A DNA stretch of 11,926 nucleotides from Anaerolineaceae bacterium (GTDB lineage Bacteria; Chloroflexota; Anaerolineae; Anaerolineales; Anaerolineaceae), in the NCBI GenBank assembly GCA_003158355.1, contig PMIV01000233.1, positions 1 to 11,926 of the forward strand. The letters are read 5' to 3'. Under the pieces are notes generated by a model. It worked only from the letters and a program-made list of their open reading frames with translations. It ran no database searches and was not told where the DNA came from. The position numbers and the translations under genes were made by a program. Positions 1-6,630 of this stretch are shown piece after piece. Every line of letters begins with the position of its first letter. Within the stretch, counting starts at the first letter, position 1.

Positions 1-628
1 TGGCAATGATCTCGCCCTTTTTGACATAGGTAATGAAATCGGCGCATTTTTCAAGGTCAGAGGTGATCTGGGTGGAGAAAAGGATGCTCCTTTCGCTGTT
101 TTCGATAAGCTCCTGGAAGAGTTCGAGCAGGTCATCGCGTGAGACCGGGTCCAGTCCGCTGGTGGGCTCGTCGAGGATGAGCAACTGCGCGTTATGCGAG
201 AGCGCCAGCGCCAGCGCAAATTTAACCCGCATGCCGTCGGATAATTGCTTTATTGATTTATCTGCGTCCAGTTCGAAGCGATTGAGATAGCCGTTAAAGG
301 CCGCGTCGTCCCATTCCGGGTAAAACCTGCGTGTGACGTCCGCGATGACTTTCAGCTTCTTCTGCGGATAATAACTGATGCCCCCCAGTACCAGTCCGAT
401 CTTCTGTTTGCAGGCAAACTCGTCCCTGGCAAAATCTTTGCCCAGCACGGTGACCGTACCGGCATCGGCGTGCACCAGGTTGAGAATGGATTTGATGGTC
501 GTGGTCTTGCCGGCACCGTTGCGTCCAATGAAACCCATGATGTAACCTTTTTCCAGTGAAAAGGACACATTTTTCAGTTCAAATTTCTCATATCTTTTGG
601 TTAAGTTCTTTACAGATAATATTTCCAT
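1..628 (-). CDS. ABC transporter ATP-binding protein (3' end outside window)
   Basis: ATPase subunit of an ABC-2/YtrB-like exporter. It would bind ATP at the inner face of the membrane and power a separate permease, which is not in this window. The visible 209 residues read from the start codon hold Walker A (GRNGAGKTT, about 35-43), the signature in the form LSDGM (129-133), Walker B (LLILDEP, 149-155) and the D-loop SGLD (157-160). The H-loop position is Gln187 (STQITSDLE) where most ABC ATPases have His. The ATG at 628-626 is preceded by AAGGAG at suitable spacing, so the start is well supported. The reading frame is open to the window edge, so the C-terminus is missing. The gene is the first of its transcription unit, behind a promoter with a palindromic operator. 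Substrate is unknown; relatives of this type often sit with a GntR-family repressor and act in antibiotic or envelope-stress response. Confidence 0.93.
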   Translation of the reverse strand, partial: MEILSVKNLTKRYEKFELKNVSFSLEKGYIMGFIGRNGAGKTTTIKSILNLVHADAGTVTVLGKDFARDEFACKQKIGLVLGGISYYPQKKLKVIADVTRRFYPEWDDAAFNGYLNRFELDADKSIKQLSDGMRVKFALALALSHNAQLLILDEPTSGLDPVSRDDLLELFQELIENSERSILFSTQITSDLEKCADFITYVKKGEIIA

Positions 629-652
629 TGCTGTTTGTTCTCCTTACAACTG

Positions 653-699
653 TGTATATCGTATATATACAATATAACGCGCCGGTGAATAGTTGTCAA
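653..699 (-). promoter_or_regulatory. Promoter with palindromic operator for the ABC transporter
   Basis: Read on the minus strand there is TTGACA (699-694), a 17-bp spacer, and TATATT (676-671). This is close to an ideal housekeeping promoter. Directly downstream lies a palindrome with perfect 7-bp arms, TGTATAT-N5-ATATACA (671-653), covering the expected transcription start. Its AT-rich GTATAT/ATATAC character resembles operators of YtrA-type GntR repressors that control ABC transporters of this kind. The promoter and palindrome are seen directly; the repressor identity is inference, and no repressor gene is in the window. Confidence 0.72.
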
Positions 700-851
700 G
701 GGATATTGAATGGATATTGATTGGACGAAAATGGAAATGGTGATTTTCCAGACGCCTGCACTTGAAAAGGCCGGACTGGGAATATGGCTGAAATAAGCGA
801 TTGGGTCTTCTAACGAGGTCTTGCACGAAATGTTCAAGTTGACGGGTGTGT

Positions 852-1268
852 TTATTTACTCAGCCACTCGATCTTCACCAGATCTTCAACAGAAGTAAAC
901 TCCGGGTCAGCGGTGAGGATCACTGCTTGCTCACGCTGGGCAGCAGCGACGGCAAAAGCATCGGCATAAGAAAGAGCATGGAGGGCTTTTATGTGAGCCG
1001 CGTCCAGCACCAGATCACGGCTGGCCTCAAACAGTTCAATGGGCAGGCTCTCCACCAGTGCCAGTACTCGCTGCGCTGCGGGGAGTCCGCGTTCGCGTTC
1101 GCTGATGTACAGCACTTCCCCCAGGTTGATCAGACACATCAGAATGCGGCAATGATCCTTCTCGGCCAGCGAAAGGAGCTCTTGCACCCGCGTTTTCCCA
1201 TTCTCTGCACCCAGATAAGCAACCAGGGCAAAACTATCCAGCAGGTAAAGCGGTTTATTTTCACTCAC
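852..1268 (-). CDS. vapC: VapC-like PIN-domain ribonuclease toxin
   Basis: 138-residue PIN-domain protein, the toxin of a type II toxin-antitoxin pair. Such toxins cut RNA with Mg2+ held by a cluster of acidic residues. All four expected acids are present: Asp11 (LLDSFALVAYL), Glu51 (NLGEVLYI), Asp103 (SYADAFAVA) and Asp121 (LTADPEF). I chose the GTG at 1268-1266, which overlaps the antitoxin stop by 8 bases and puts the first beta strand (YLLDS) at the N-terminus, as is usual. An in-frame ATG 10 codons upstream lies inside the antitoxin gene and adds no domain sequence. Length is normal and the active site is intact, so the toxin looks functional. The RNA target cannot be read from the sequence. 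Confidence 0.88.
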   Translation of the reverse strand: MSENKPLYLLDSFALVAYLGAENGKTRVQELLSLAEKDHCRILMCLINLGEVLYISERERGLPAAQRVLALVESLPIELFEASRDLVLDAAHIKALHALSYADAFAVAAAQREQAVILTADPEFTSVEDLVKIEWLSK

Positions 1269-1491
1269 GTTCGCGTTCCTGACGGTGTTCTTCCACAATG
1301 AGATTGGTCAGAGAGGAATCCCCTTTTAAGATACCCGCTCCGTCACGAACGGCGTGTTTGAAAGCCGGGACGATAGCCAGCACCCCGCCATAATCCACCA
1401 CCTGCAAATTGACTCCAGGTTCGAGGCGGTATTTTTTACGCATTTCTGCCGGGATGACGATCCAGCCTTTTTGGGACAATTTAACGTTCAT
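1261..1491 (-). CDS. vapB: AbrB/MazE-fold antitoxin of the PIN toxin
   Basis: 76-residue protein with an N-terminal SpoVT-AbrB swapped-hairpin DNA-binding domain, about residues 3-44 (LSQKGWIVIPAEMRKKYRL, then an LEPG turn and VVDYGG). The charged C-terminal tail, rich in Glu and Arg, is the likely toxin-binding segment. Start ATG 1491-1489 has AAAGAGG a few bases upstream. It is the first gene of a two-gene operon with the PIN toxin, and the stop codon overlaps the toxin start, so the two are translationally coupled. Antitoxins of this kind normally repress their own promoter; a short inverted repeat lies at the expected start site. Confidence 0.87.
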   Translation of the reverse strand: MNVKLSQKGWIVIPAEMRKKYRLEPGVNLQVVDYGGVLAIVPAFKHAVRDGAGILKGDSSLTNLIVEEHRQERERE

Positions 1492-1516
1492 TTTTTGCCT
1501 CTTTTGTTATACATTT

Positions 1517-1559
1517 TACTATAAAAGTATAATATATTTGGAATCTATGTATAAGTGAA
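1517..1559 (-). promoter_or_regulatory. Putative promoter and operator of the vapBC-type operon
   Basis: On the minus strand TTCACT (1559-1554) is separated by 17 bp from TATATT (1536-1531). Just downstream is a small inverted repeat TACT-N5-AGTA (1529-1517) where the transcript should start, a plausible site for autorepression by the AbrB-fold antitoxin. The -35 box is imperfect and the region is very AT-rich, so chance matches are possible. Confidence 0.42.
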
Positions 1560-1710
1560 CTATTGACTTTACGGTCGAAATCTCTTATCCAAAACAAGTA
1601 GCAATTATTACGCATGGATATGGGATTTATACAGATGCCTGGAGGTATCCTGTAGTATACGGATTCAGGCGAACCTATCAGGGTTAATTTCAGGCAGAGG
1701 AATATTCAGC

Positions 1711-2589
1711 ATGCGCAGATTGAAACTCTTTTGGATACTTTTAAAGAGGACGTATAAGGGATGGGGGGAGGATAATGTTACTGATCTGGCTGCGGCGATT
1801 GCCTACTATACCATTTTTTCAATTCCACCTATTCTCATCATTTTAATGTCAGCAGCCGGGAGTATTTTTGACGGGGTAACTGCTAAAAATCAGTTAATCG
1901 CCCAAATTGGGGGATTCATCGGCCAGGGAACGGCTGATTTTATCGAATCGCTGCTCGAAAACACGGCACAAAAGCAAACAGGCGGGATTGCTTCCCTGGT
2001 TGGCGCTGTTGTGTTGCTGGCAGGCGCTTTGGGAATATTTTTTCATATGCAGTATGCCTTGAATATTATCTGGAAGGTGCCCAAGAAACCCGCAGTCAAT
2101 ATAATAAAGACCATTACAGAACGCGCACTGTCCTTTTTAGTAGTATTGGGGATCAGTGCCTTGTTTTTGATCATTTTAATTCTCAGCTCGGTGCTCTCTT
2201 TCCTTATCGGTAAAGTGGATGGTCTCAAGCAGAATGTGTTTCTGTTGGAAACCATTAACTTCCTGGTCTTTTTCATCACAATTACGATATTAATTGCAAT
2301 CGTCTACCGGGTCATCCCCGATAAAGAAATTTCCTGGACTGATGTGTGGCTGGGGGCAGCAGTGACCGGGCTGCTGTTTATGCTGGGGAAGTATGCCATT
2401 GGCTTTTACCTTTCCCTTAGCAATTTCGGAACTGCCTATGGCACAGCCGGTTCGCTAATTATTCTGTTGATCTGGATCTATTATTCATTACAGATCTTTT
2501 TGCTGGGTGCTGAATTCACGCATGCCTATTCAATGAGTTTCGGAGCGCGGTTAAAACCAAAGACAGCTCTGACTCCGACAATTAATTAG
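1711..2589 (+). CDS. YihY/BrkB family inner-membrane protein
   Basis: 292-residue integral membrane protein of the YihY/virulence factor BrkB family. Members are often misannotated as ribonuclease BN; transport roles have been proposed but molecular function is unsettled. About six membrane segments can be seen, roughly residues 26-50, 93-121, 139-166, 178-204, 212-236 and 243-272. Family features include the N-terminal DLAAAIAYYTIFSIPP segment, the central GIFFHMQYALNIIW and the C-terminal YGTAGSLIILLIWIYYS. Length is typical. Start ATG is preceded by AGAGGA at good spacing. It stands alone on the plus strand and converges with the next small gene. Confidence 0.9.
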   Translation: MRRLKLFWILLKRTYKGWGEDNVTDLAAAIAYYTIFSIPPILIILMSAAGSIFDGVTAKNQLIAQIGGFIGQGTADFIESLLENTAQKQTGGIASLVGAVVLLAGALGIFFHMQYALNIIWKVPKKPAVNIIKTITERALSFLVVLGISALFLIILILSSVLSFLIGKVDGLKQNVFLLETINFLVFFITITILIAIVYRVIPDKEISWTDVWLGAAVTGLLFMLGKYAIGFYLSLSNFGTAYGTAGSLIILLIWIYYSLQIFLLGAEFTHAYSMSFGARLKPKTALTPTIN

Positions 2590-2590
2590 G

Positions 2591-2612
2591 GCTCACATTA
2601 TGAAGGGTGAGC
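2591..2612. terminator. Weak hairpin between convergent genes
   Basis: GCTCAC (2591-2596) can pair with GTGAGC (2607-2612), and GTTTT follows a few bases later. It sits just after the YihY stop and overlaps the last codons of the convergent small gene. The six-pair stem, ten-base loop and poor T-run make it a weak terminator candidate at best. Confidence 0.33.
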
Positions 2613-2903
2613 ACTGTTTTGGATATGCGGTTTCTTGCCCAATTGATGCCAGTTCTTTTCTTCAACATCGATATTAAAATGACTGGCGGCTTTGAGAATA
2701 TTGGCAAAAGCCAGATCGCGGTCGCTGTCTGATACACCTTCTACCTGATCAAAGCGAGCCAGGGCGTTTCTGACGTGATCTGCATCCGTCAGAGGTTCTT
2801 TACGCTGTTTCGGAAATGCATAGACACTCTCAGGGAGTTCTGTTCTTTCCTGCGTATCCAATTTACCGTGTTCTAGATGAGCTTTCCAGGTGGGGTTTGT
2901 CAT
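2598..2903 (-). CDS. Small DUF6582-like protein of unknown function
   Basis: 101-residue soluble protein. The central part, about residues 26-80 (YAFPKQRKEPLTDADHVRNA, then ALARFDQVEGVSDSDRDLAF), matches from memory a small family labelled DUF6582, also met in actinobacterial and phage genomes. No catalytic motif is evident. I prefer the ATG at 2903-2901 (MTNPTW), which has AGAAAGG upstream. An in-frame ATG at 2918 lies only a few bases after a TATAAT box (2927-2922), so a transcript starting from that box would probably not include it. The C-terminal 20 residues are polar and likely flexible. No partner gene is evident. Confidence 0.72.
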   Translation of the reverse strand: MTNPTWKAHLEHGKLDTQERTELPESVYAFPKQRKEPLTDADHVRNALARFDQVEGVSDSDRDLAFANILKAASHFNIDVEEKNWHQLGKKPHIQNSAHPS

Positions 2904-2921
2904 GATTGCCTTTCTCATTCC

Positions 2922-2927
2922 ATTATA
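2922..2927 (-). promoter_or_regulatory. Candidate -10 box for the DUF6582-like gene
   Basis: A perfect TATAAT is read on the minus strand, 19 bases before the preferred ATG. No convincing -35 hexamer is present at the usual distance. It supports the downstream start codon choice, but is weak alone. Confidence 0.35.
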
Positions 2928-3083
2928 GACAAATTAATCTGCTGAACTCTAAATAAACCCTCAAAGATTGTACGGCTTTGTGGAAACAGGCATGAATTCC
3001 ATACGAATCAAGAATTTGGCAGACAGAACGGTTTTATCTCTGAGGTCAGGAAAGGGAATTTACCGTGTGAGGTTTGAGAGGTA

Positions 3084-3371
3084 TCATCTGCCGTGAGGGG
3101 TGGGCGGGTTTTGTACCCAGCGGATGAAGAGACCGGCCAGGATGCCAATAGTCAGCCCCAGCAGCATGTTGTTGAGGTAGAGGTTATAGCGATTCTGATA
3201 GGAAAAGACGCATATATTTTGCCCGATAAAACTGGCTCCGGCCACACACAAGATCCAAAAGGTCCAACCAATGGGGCGCCTTGGCACAGTGAGCAGACTG
3301 GCAAACATCAGCCCCAATATCGCGAATAAAACAACGGCGCTAAAACGAGAAGACAATATTGCGTTGAACAT
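3084..3371 (-). CDS. Small predicted membrane protein
   Basis: 95-residue protein that I do not recognise. It has about three hydrophobic segments: residues 11-29 (VVLFAILGLMFASLL), 36-53 (WTFWILCVAGASFIGQNI) and 68-85 (NMLLGLTIGILAGLFIRWV). Short charged loops and a proline-rich tail accompany them. The start is well supported by GGAGGG just upstream of the ATG. It follows another small membrane protein gene on the same strand after 68 bp, so the two may be co-transcribed. A tandem pair of 9-base AAATCATCG copies lies just before the ribosome binding site. Function unknown. Confidence 0.66.
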   Translation of the reverse strand: MFNAILSSRFSAVVLFAILGLMFASLLTVPRRPIGWTFWILCVAGASFIGQNICVFSYQNRYNLYLNNMLLGLTIGILAGLFIRWVQNPPTPHGR

Positions 3372-3439
3372 TTTCCCTCCGATGATTTGAACGATGATTT
3401 AGAGCGGTTACCCCTGTGTTTATATTTGGACAAAGCTGT

Positions 3440-3676
3440 CTATTTCTCTTTGTGAGGTTCGTCTTCATTTGCAGCGGAGTCGTTTTTGGCGGCATCGGCA
3501 TAAGCTCCGTCGCGGCGCATCTTGGCCAGGTAGAGTAAAGCCAACCCGGCGATGGCTCCGAGCGGCCAACCATATGTGGGCAGAAACAGGTTCGCGATAA
3601 AAGCCAAAAGGGCGGTGAAGCCGATGACCAGGAGCCAGTCCAGCCAGTTCATGTTGGCAAAAAGGGAGGATTTCAA
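3440..3676 (-). CDS. Small two-helix predicted membrane protein (TTG start)
   Basis: 78-residue protein that I do not recognise. Two hydrophobic segments are seen, about residues 12-30 (LDWLLVIGFTALLAFIANLF) and 36-50 (GWPLGAIAGLALLYL). A highly charged C-terminal tail of about 25 residues follows (KMRRDGAYADAAKNDSAANE), probably cytoplasmic. The start is a TTG at 3676-3674 supported by AAGGA about 8 bases upstream. The ATG eight codons further in lacks a ribosome binding site. It precedes another small membrane protein gene on the same strand. Function unknown; a channel-like or scaffolding role would be speculation. Confidence 0.62.
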   Translation of the reverse strand: MKSSLFANMNWLDWLLVIGFTALLAFIANLFLPTYGWPLGAIAGLALLYLAKMRRDGAYADAAKNDSAANEDEPHKEK

Positions 3677-3705
3677 AGAATGGTCCTTATTAAAAAGTTT
3701 GCATA

Positions 3706-3711
3706 ATTATA
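3706..3711 (-). promoter_or_regulatory. Candidate -10 box for the small membrane-protein pair
   Basis: TATAAT read on the minus strand, about 30 bases upstream of the TTG start at 3676. No good -35 hexamer is seen. Position is reasonable but evidence is limited to this one box. Confidence 0.3.
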
Positions 3712-3827
3712 CCGGGGATTTGAAAAAGAGTTCGCCTTCTTGGGCAAAAGAAAAGACCGGGAAGATGAAATCTGTGGTTAAATCAAGGGAAGAACTTTAT
3801 TATTGACTTGCCGAAAGAGATATGAGC

Positions 3828-4670
3828 ATGCGCGAAATCCAGGTAAATGAGATTATCGATGCGGTGGAGAAGTTGAGCCTCTCGGCCAATCAGCGGCTGA
3901 ATCCCGATGTCTACCAGGCATTGCAGGCGGGGCTGGCCCGGGAAGAATCCCAGATCGGCAAAGACGTGCTGCAAAAACTGCTTCTCAACGCGCAGGTGGC
4001 GCAGGAAAAGGGCATGGCACTGTGCCAGGATACCGGCATGGCAGTGATCTTTTGCGAACTGGGCCAGAATGTGCATGTGAGCGGGGGGGACCTCAGCGCG
4101 GCGATCAACGAGGGAGTGAGGCGCGGCTACCGCAGCGGCTATTTGCGCAATTCGATGGTGAACGACCCGCTCGAACGGGTAAACACAGGCGATAACACTC
4201 CGGCAGTCATCCATTATGAGGTCGTACCCGGTGAGAAGATCAAGATCACGGTCGCGCCCAAGGGCTTTGGCAGTGAGAACAGCAGCGCGCTGGTTATGCT
4301 CACCCCGGCAGATGGAGAGGAAGGAGTGAAGCAGTTTGTCCTTTCCGTGGTCGAAAAGGCCGGAGCCAATTCGTGCCCGCCGTTGGTTGTGGGGGTGGGC
4401 CTGGGCGGCAGCATGGAAAAGGCGGCCCTGCTGGCGAAACACGCCCTGTGCCGCAGCGTTGGCGTTCCAAATGAGAATGAAAAAATTGCCGCTCTTGAAA
4501 AAGAGTTGCTTAATTCTATTAACAAGCTGGGCATCGGCCCGGCCGGGTTGGGCGGGCGGGTGACCGCGCTGGCGGTGCATATCGAGACCTTTCCCACGCA
4601 TATCGCCGGGCTGCCGGTGGCCGTCAACTTGAGCTGCCACGCCCTACGCCACGCTGAAATCATCCTTTGA
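3828..4670 (+). CDS. fumA: Class I fumarate hydratase, alpha subunit
   Basis: 280-residue alpha (N-terminal domain) subunit of the heterodimeric, [4Fe-4S]-dependent class I fumarase, interconverting fumarate and malate in the cytoplasm. Family landmarks follow in order: MREIQVNEIIDAVEKL, CQDTGMAVIF (Cys66), NTGDNTPAVIHYEVVPG (119-135), KGFGSENSS (145-153), NSCPPLVVGVGLGGS (Cys183) and SCHALRHAE (Cys270). The three Cys are the expected cluster ligands. I prefer the ATG at 3828, eight bases after AAGAGA, over the ATG two codons earlier. The beta subunit gene follows after 16 bp. L-tartrate dehydratase uses the same fold, so that alternative cannot be excluded by sequence alone. Such enzymes are oxygen-sensitive, which fits an anaerobic host. 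Confidence 0.92.
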   Translation: MREIQVNEIIDAVEKLSLSANQRLNPDVYQALQAGLAREESQIGKDVLQKLLLNAQVAQEKGMALCQDTGMAVIFCELGQNVHVSGGDLSAAINEGVRRGYRSGYLRNSMVNDPLERVNTGDNTPAVIHYEVVPGEKIKITVAPKGFGSENSSALVMLTPADGEEGVKQFVLSVVEKAGANSCPPLVVGVGLGGSMEKAALLAKHALCRSVGVPNENEKIAALEKELLNSINKLGIGPAGLGGRVTALAVHIETFPTHIAGLPVAVNLSCHALRHAEIIL

Positions 4671-4686
4671 TTAAGAAGGTATTCAT

Positions 4687-5238
4687 TTGGTAAAAAAAAT
4701 TGTTACGCCTCTGACAAAAGAGATGGTTGAAGACCTGCACGCCGGCGACCTGGTGGAGATTAGCGGAGTGATCTACGGCGCGCGCGATGCCGCACACAAG
4801 CGCATGCAGGCGCTGATGGATGCCGGCCAGGCGCTGCCGTTCGAGATCGCGGCCAGCATCATCTATTACGTAGGTCCTTGCCCGGCGCGGCCGGGTGAGT
4901 TGATCGGCTCGGCAGGGCCGACCACCAGCGGACGCATGGATTCGTACACGCCGCGGCTGCTTCAGCTTGGGCTCGCTGGAACGATTGGAAAAGGGAAGCG
5001 CAGCCCGACGGTGATCGCGGCCATGAGGCAATACAGGGCCGTCTACTTCGGGGCTATCGGCGGGGCGGGGGCGCTGCTGGCAAGCTGCGTGCGCAGCGAG
5101 AAGATCATCGCCTTTGCCGATCTGGGCCCCGAGGCGATCCGCGAGCTGGTGGTGGAGAACTTCCCGGTGATTGTGGTCATCGACGCGCAGGGAAACAACC
5201 TCTACGAGAGTGAAGTGAAGAAATACAGGCAGGAATGA
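4687..5238 (+). CDS. fumB: Class I fumarate hydratase, beta subunit (TTG start)
   Basis: 183-residue beta (C-terminal swivelling domain) subunit, completing the active site of the class I fumarase. Recognisable family segments are TPLTKEMVEDLHAGDLVEIS (7-26), YGARDAAHKRM (30-40), YYVGPCPARPGELIGSAGPT (60-79), TSGRMDSYTP (80-89), GKGKRS (101-106) and AIGGAGALLA (123-132). The TSGRMD segment is the conserved catalytic/substrate region. Start is TTG at 4687, six bases after AAGAAGGT; no ATG fits better. Length is normal for the separate subunit. It lies directly behind the alpha gene, as in other two-subunit fumarases and tartrate dehydratases. Confidence 0.92.
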   Translation: MVKKIVTPLTKEMVEDLHAGDLVEISGVIYGARDAAHKRMQALMDAGQALPFEIAASIIYYVGPCPARPGELIGSAGPTTSGRMDSYTPRLLQLGLAGTIGKGKRSPTVIAAMRQYRAVYFGAIGGAGALLASCVRSEKIIAFADLGPEAIRELVVENFPVIVVIDAQGNNLYESEVKKYRQE

Positions 5239-5286
5239 CCGCTGATAATGGATCTATCAAGTGATATACAGATAGATGAAATTAAA

Positions 5287-5529
5287 ATGGAACAACAAAA
5301 TATTACCCTTTCTGTTTCTAAAGACCTCCTGCAGCGAGCCCGGCTTATCGCAGCGAAAAGGAATATTTCCCTCTCCGAGTTAATCGATGAGTATTTTGAA
5401 AATATGAACGCTGAAGAAGAAGGTTACCAACGAGCGCAGGCGTTTTGTCTGGACAGGATAAAAGATGGCTATGAAATTGATGCCAAACCCGGTTTACTCA
5501 CACGCTCAGAGCTGCATGAACGAAGATAA
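5287..5529 (+). CDS. Orphan ribbon-helix-helix antitoxin-like protein
   Basis: 80-residue protein from the ATG at 5287. The N-terminal half (NITLSVSKDLLQRARLIAAK, then RNISLSELIDEYFENM) has the strand-helix-helix pattern of ribbon-helix-helix DNA-binding antitoxins, DUF6364/CopG-like. The C-terminal part would normally bind a toxin. An in-frame ATG at 5248 would add 13 residues but has no well-placed ribosome binding site; the 5287 site is also weak, so the start is uncertain. No PIN or RelE-type toxin gene follows: the kinase gene begins 12 bp downstream. It is more AT-rich than the metabolic genes around it, suggesting insertion into the fumarase-kinase transcription unit. It may be an antitoxin remnant or a local regulator. 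Confidence 0.7.
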   Translation: MEQQNITLSVSKDLLQRARLIAAKRNISLSELIDEYFENMNAEEEGYQRAQAFCLDRIKDGYEIDAKPGLLTRSELHERR

Positions 5530-5541
5530 AAGGCAAGGTTT

Positions 5542-6480
5542 ATGAAGGAAGATGAAAATAAAATTCGCATAGCCACTATTGGCTATTTGATCTCAGACTG
5601 GCTGGCTGCCGTGGAGCACTTCCCGGTGACGCCGGGGGATCATCAAACCCTTGGCGAGATCGCGGTCGAACCCGGAGGCATGTGCAACTTTTTGATTGCC
5701 GGGCAGCGCCTGGGCGGGCAGATGACCGCGCTGGACGCAATCGGCGCAGACAGTTATGGCCTGGCCTTGCTTGCCGTACTGGAAGAGGAGGGGGTGGATA
5801 CCCGCGGAGTGGTGCGAGTGGCAGGGGCACGCAGCCGCGGGGTGTTAGTGATGAGCGACCCAGCAGATCAGCATGTTTTTATGGCTTACCCGGGCAGCGC
5901 AATGCCGGAGCAGACTTTCAATGCAGAGTGGCAGCGGGTCTTGGCCGGAACAGACGCGCTGTATCTGGACGGCTTTTCGCTGCGGCAGGAGAATGTGCGT
6001 TCAGCAGCATTAGAGGCGGCGCAGTGGATGGCGTGTCAGGGCAAGAAGGTGTTCTTTGACCCGGGTCCGGCAGCAGATGCCGGCGCCAGGGCAGTACTGC
6101 CGTGGCTGGACGGCCTATTCTTGACCGCGGGTGAATTAAGCAAGTGGGCTGAAGGGGGAGTAACGGAACTATTTGGAGAATCACAGAGGCTGGCTTTTGT
6201 TGTGGTAAAAGAAGGGGCGGGCGGTTGTACGATCCACGCAAAGGTTGAACCTGCGCGGCACTGCCAGGGCTTCTCCGTGCCGGTGCGCGATACAGTGGGT
6301 GCCGGGGACGTGTTCAACGCGGCTTTCCTCCTGGCGCTGCTGAGGGGCAGCTCCCTGCCTGAGTGCGGTACTTTTGCCAATGCTGCCGGGGCGGTGCAGG
6401 TGCAAAAGTTTGGTGCGGGCCGAAATGTGCCGACAAGGGCGGAAGTGGAAGAGATGATCGAGGAACAATCAAAATCTTAA
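5542..6480 (+). CDS. PfkB-family (ribokinase-like) carbohydrate kinase
   Basis: 312-residue kinase of the PfkB/ribokinase family, transferring phosphate from ATP to a sugar, nucleoside or related hydroxyl compound in the cytoplasm. It has the N-terminal glycine-rich substrate region EPGGMCNFLIAGQRLGG (43-59) and the C-terminal signature DTVGAGDVFNAAFL (250-263), with the catalytic base Asp256 and anion-hole glycines 253-255. ATP-side residues include VVKEGAGGC (221-229). Length is typical. Start ATG is preceded by AAGGCAAGG. Substrate cannot be assigned: the family covers ribose, fructose, 2-keto-3-deoxygluconate, adenosine and others. It is the last gene of the plus-strand cluster and is followed by a strong terminator. 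Confidence 0.9.
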   Translation: MKEDENKIRIATIGYLISDWLAAVEHFPVTPGDHQTLGEIAVEPGGMCNFLIAGQRLGGQMTALDAIGADSYGLALLAVLEEEGVDTRGVVRVAGARSRGVLVMSDPADQHVFMAYPGSAMPEQTFNAEWQRVLAGTDALYLDGFSLRQENVRSAALEAAQWMACQGKKVFFDPGPAADAGARAVLPWLDGLFLTAGELSKWAEGGVTELFGESQRLAFVVVKEGAGGCTIHAKVEPARHCQGFSVPVRDTVGAGDVFNAAFLLALLRGSSLPECGTFANAAGAVQVQKFGAGRNVPTRAEVEEMIEEQSKS

Positions 6481-6518
6481 TGCAAACACCCGGTTTTTGA
6501 AAAAAACCGGGTGTTTTT
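6470..6518 (+). repeat. Direct repeat copy A (kinase end plus terminator)
   Basis: The 17 bases CAAAATCTTAATGCAAA (6470-6486) span the last codons and stop of the kinase gene and run into a hairpin. The identical 17 bases and a closely similar hairpin recur at 6948-6998. The two copies bracket the damaged nucleotidyltransferase gene. Confidence 0.85.
6484..6518 (+). terminator. Rho-independent terminator after the kinase gene
   Basis: Perfect 15-bp stem AAACACCCGGTTTTT (6484-6498) with its complement at 6502-6516, a three-base GAA loop and a run of T ending at 6518. It starts four bases after the kinase stop. The A-tract before the stem means it could also act on the opposite strand. Confidence 0.9.
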
Positions 6519-6630
6519 AGAAAAGGTGGGTAATTTATATCTTTCCATCCCAAAATTTTGAAATTGTTCAAAACCCACGAAATTAGAGGTATTCCGTTGG
6601 ATTATTGTATAATTCAAAGGAGAGGAATTT

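Noticed and set aside
700..850. Possible gene or terminator between the ABC ATPase promoter and the toxin gene
   Set aside because: Only short minus-strand frames without domain sequence, a tandem GGATATTGA pair and a weak CTTG/CAAG inverted repeat; none is convincing.
846..1301. 151-codon open frame on the plus strand
   Set aside because: Antisense to the PIN toxin, which has all four catalytic acids and an overlapping antitoxin; no ribosome binding site supports it.
1560..1710. Imperfect palindrome CCTG...CAGG and a TTGACT box before the YihY gene
   Set aside because: TTGACT (1563-1568) has only a poor TTATCC at 16 bp, and the palindrome arms are four bases; not enough to call a promoter or operator.
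3783..4640. Long 285-codon open frame on the minus strand
   Set aside because: It is antisense to the fumarase alpha gene, whose protein matches its family end to end; the antisense reading is His/Arg/Ala-rich low-quality sequence.
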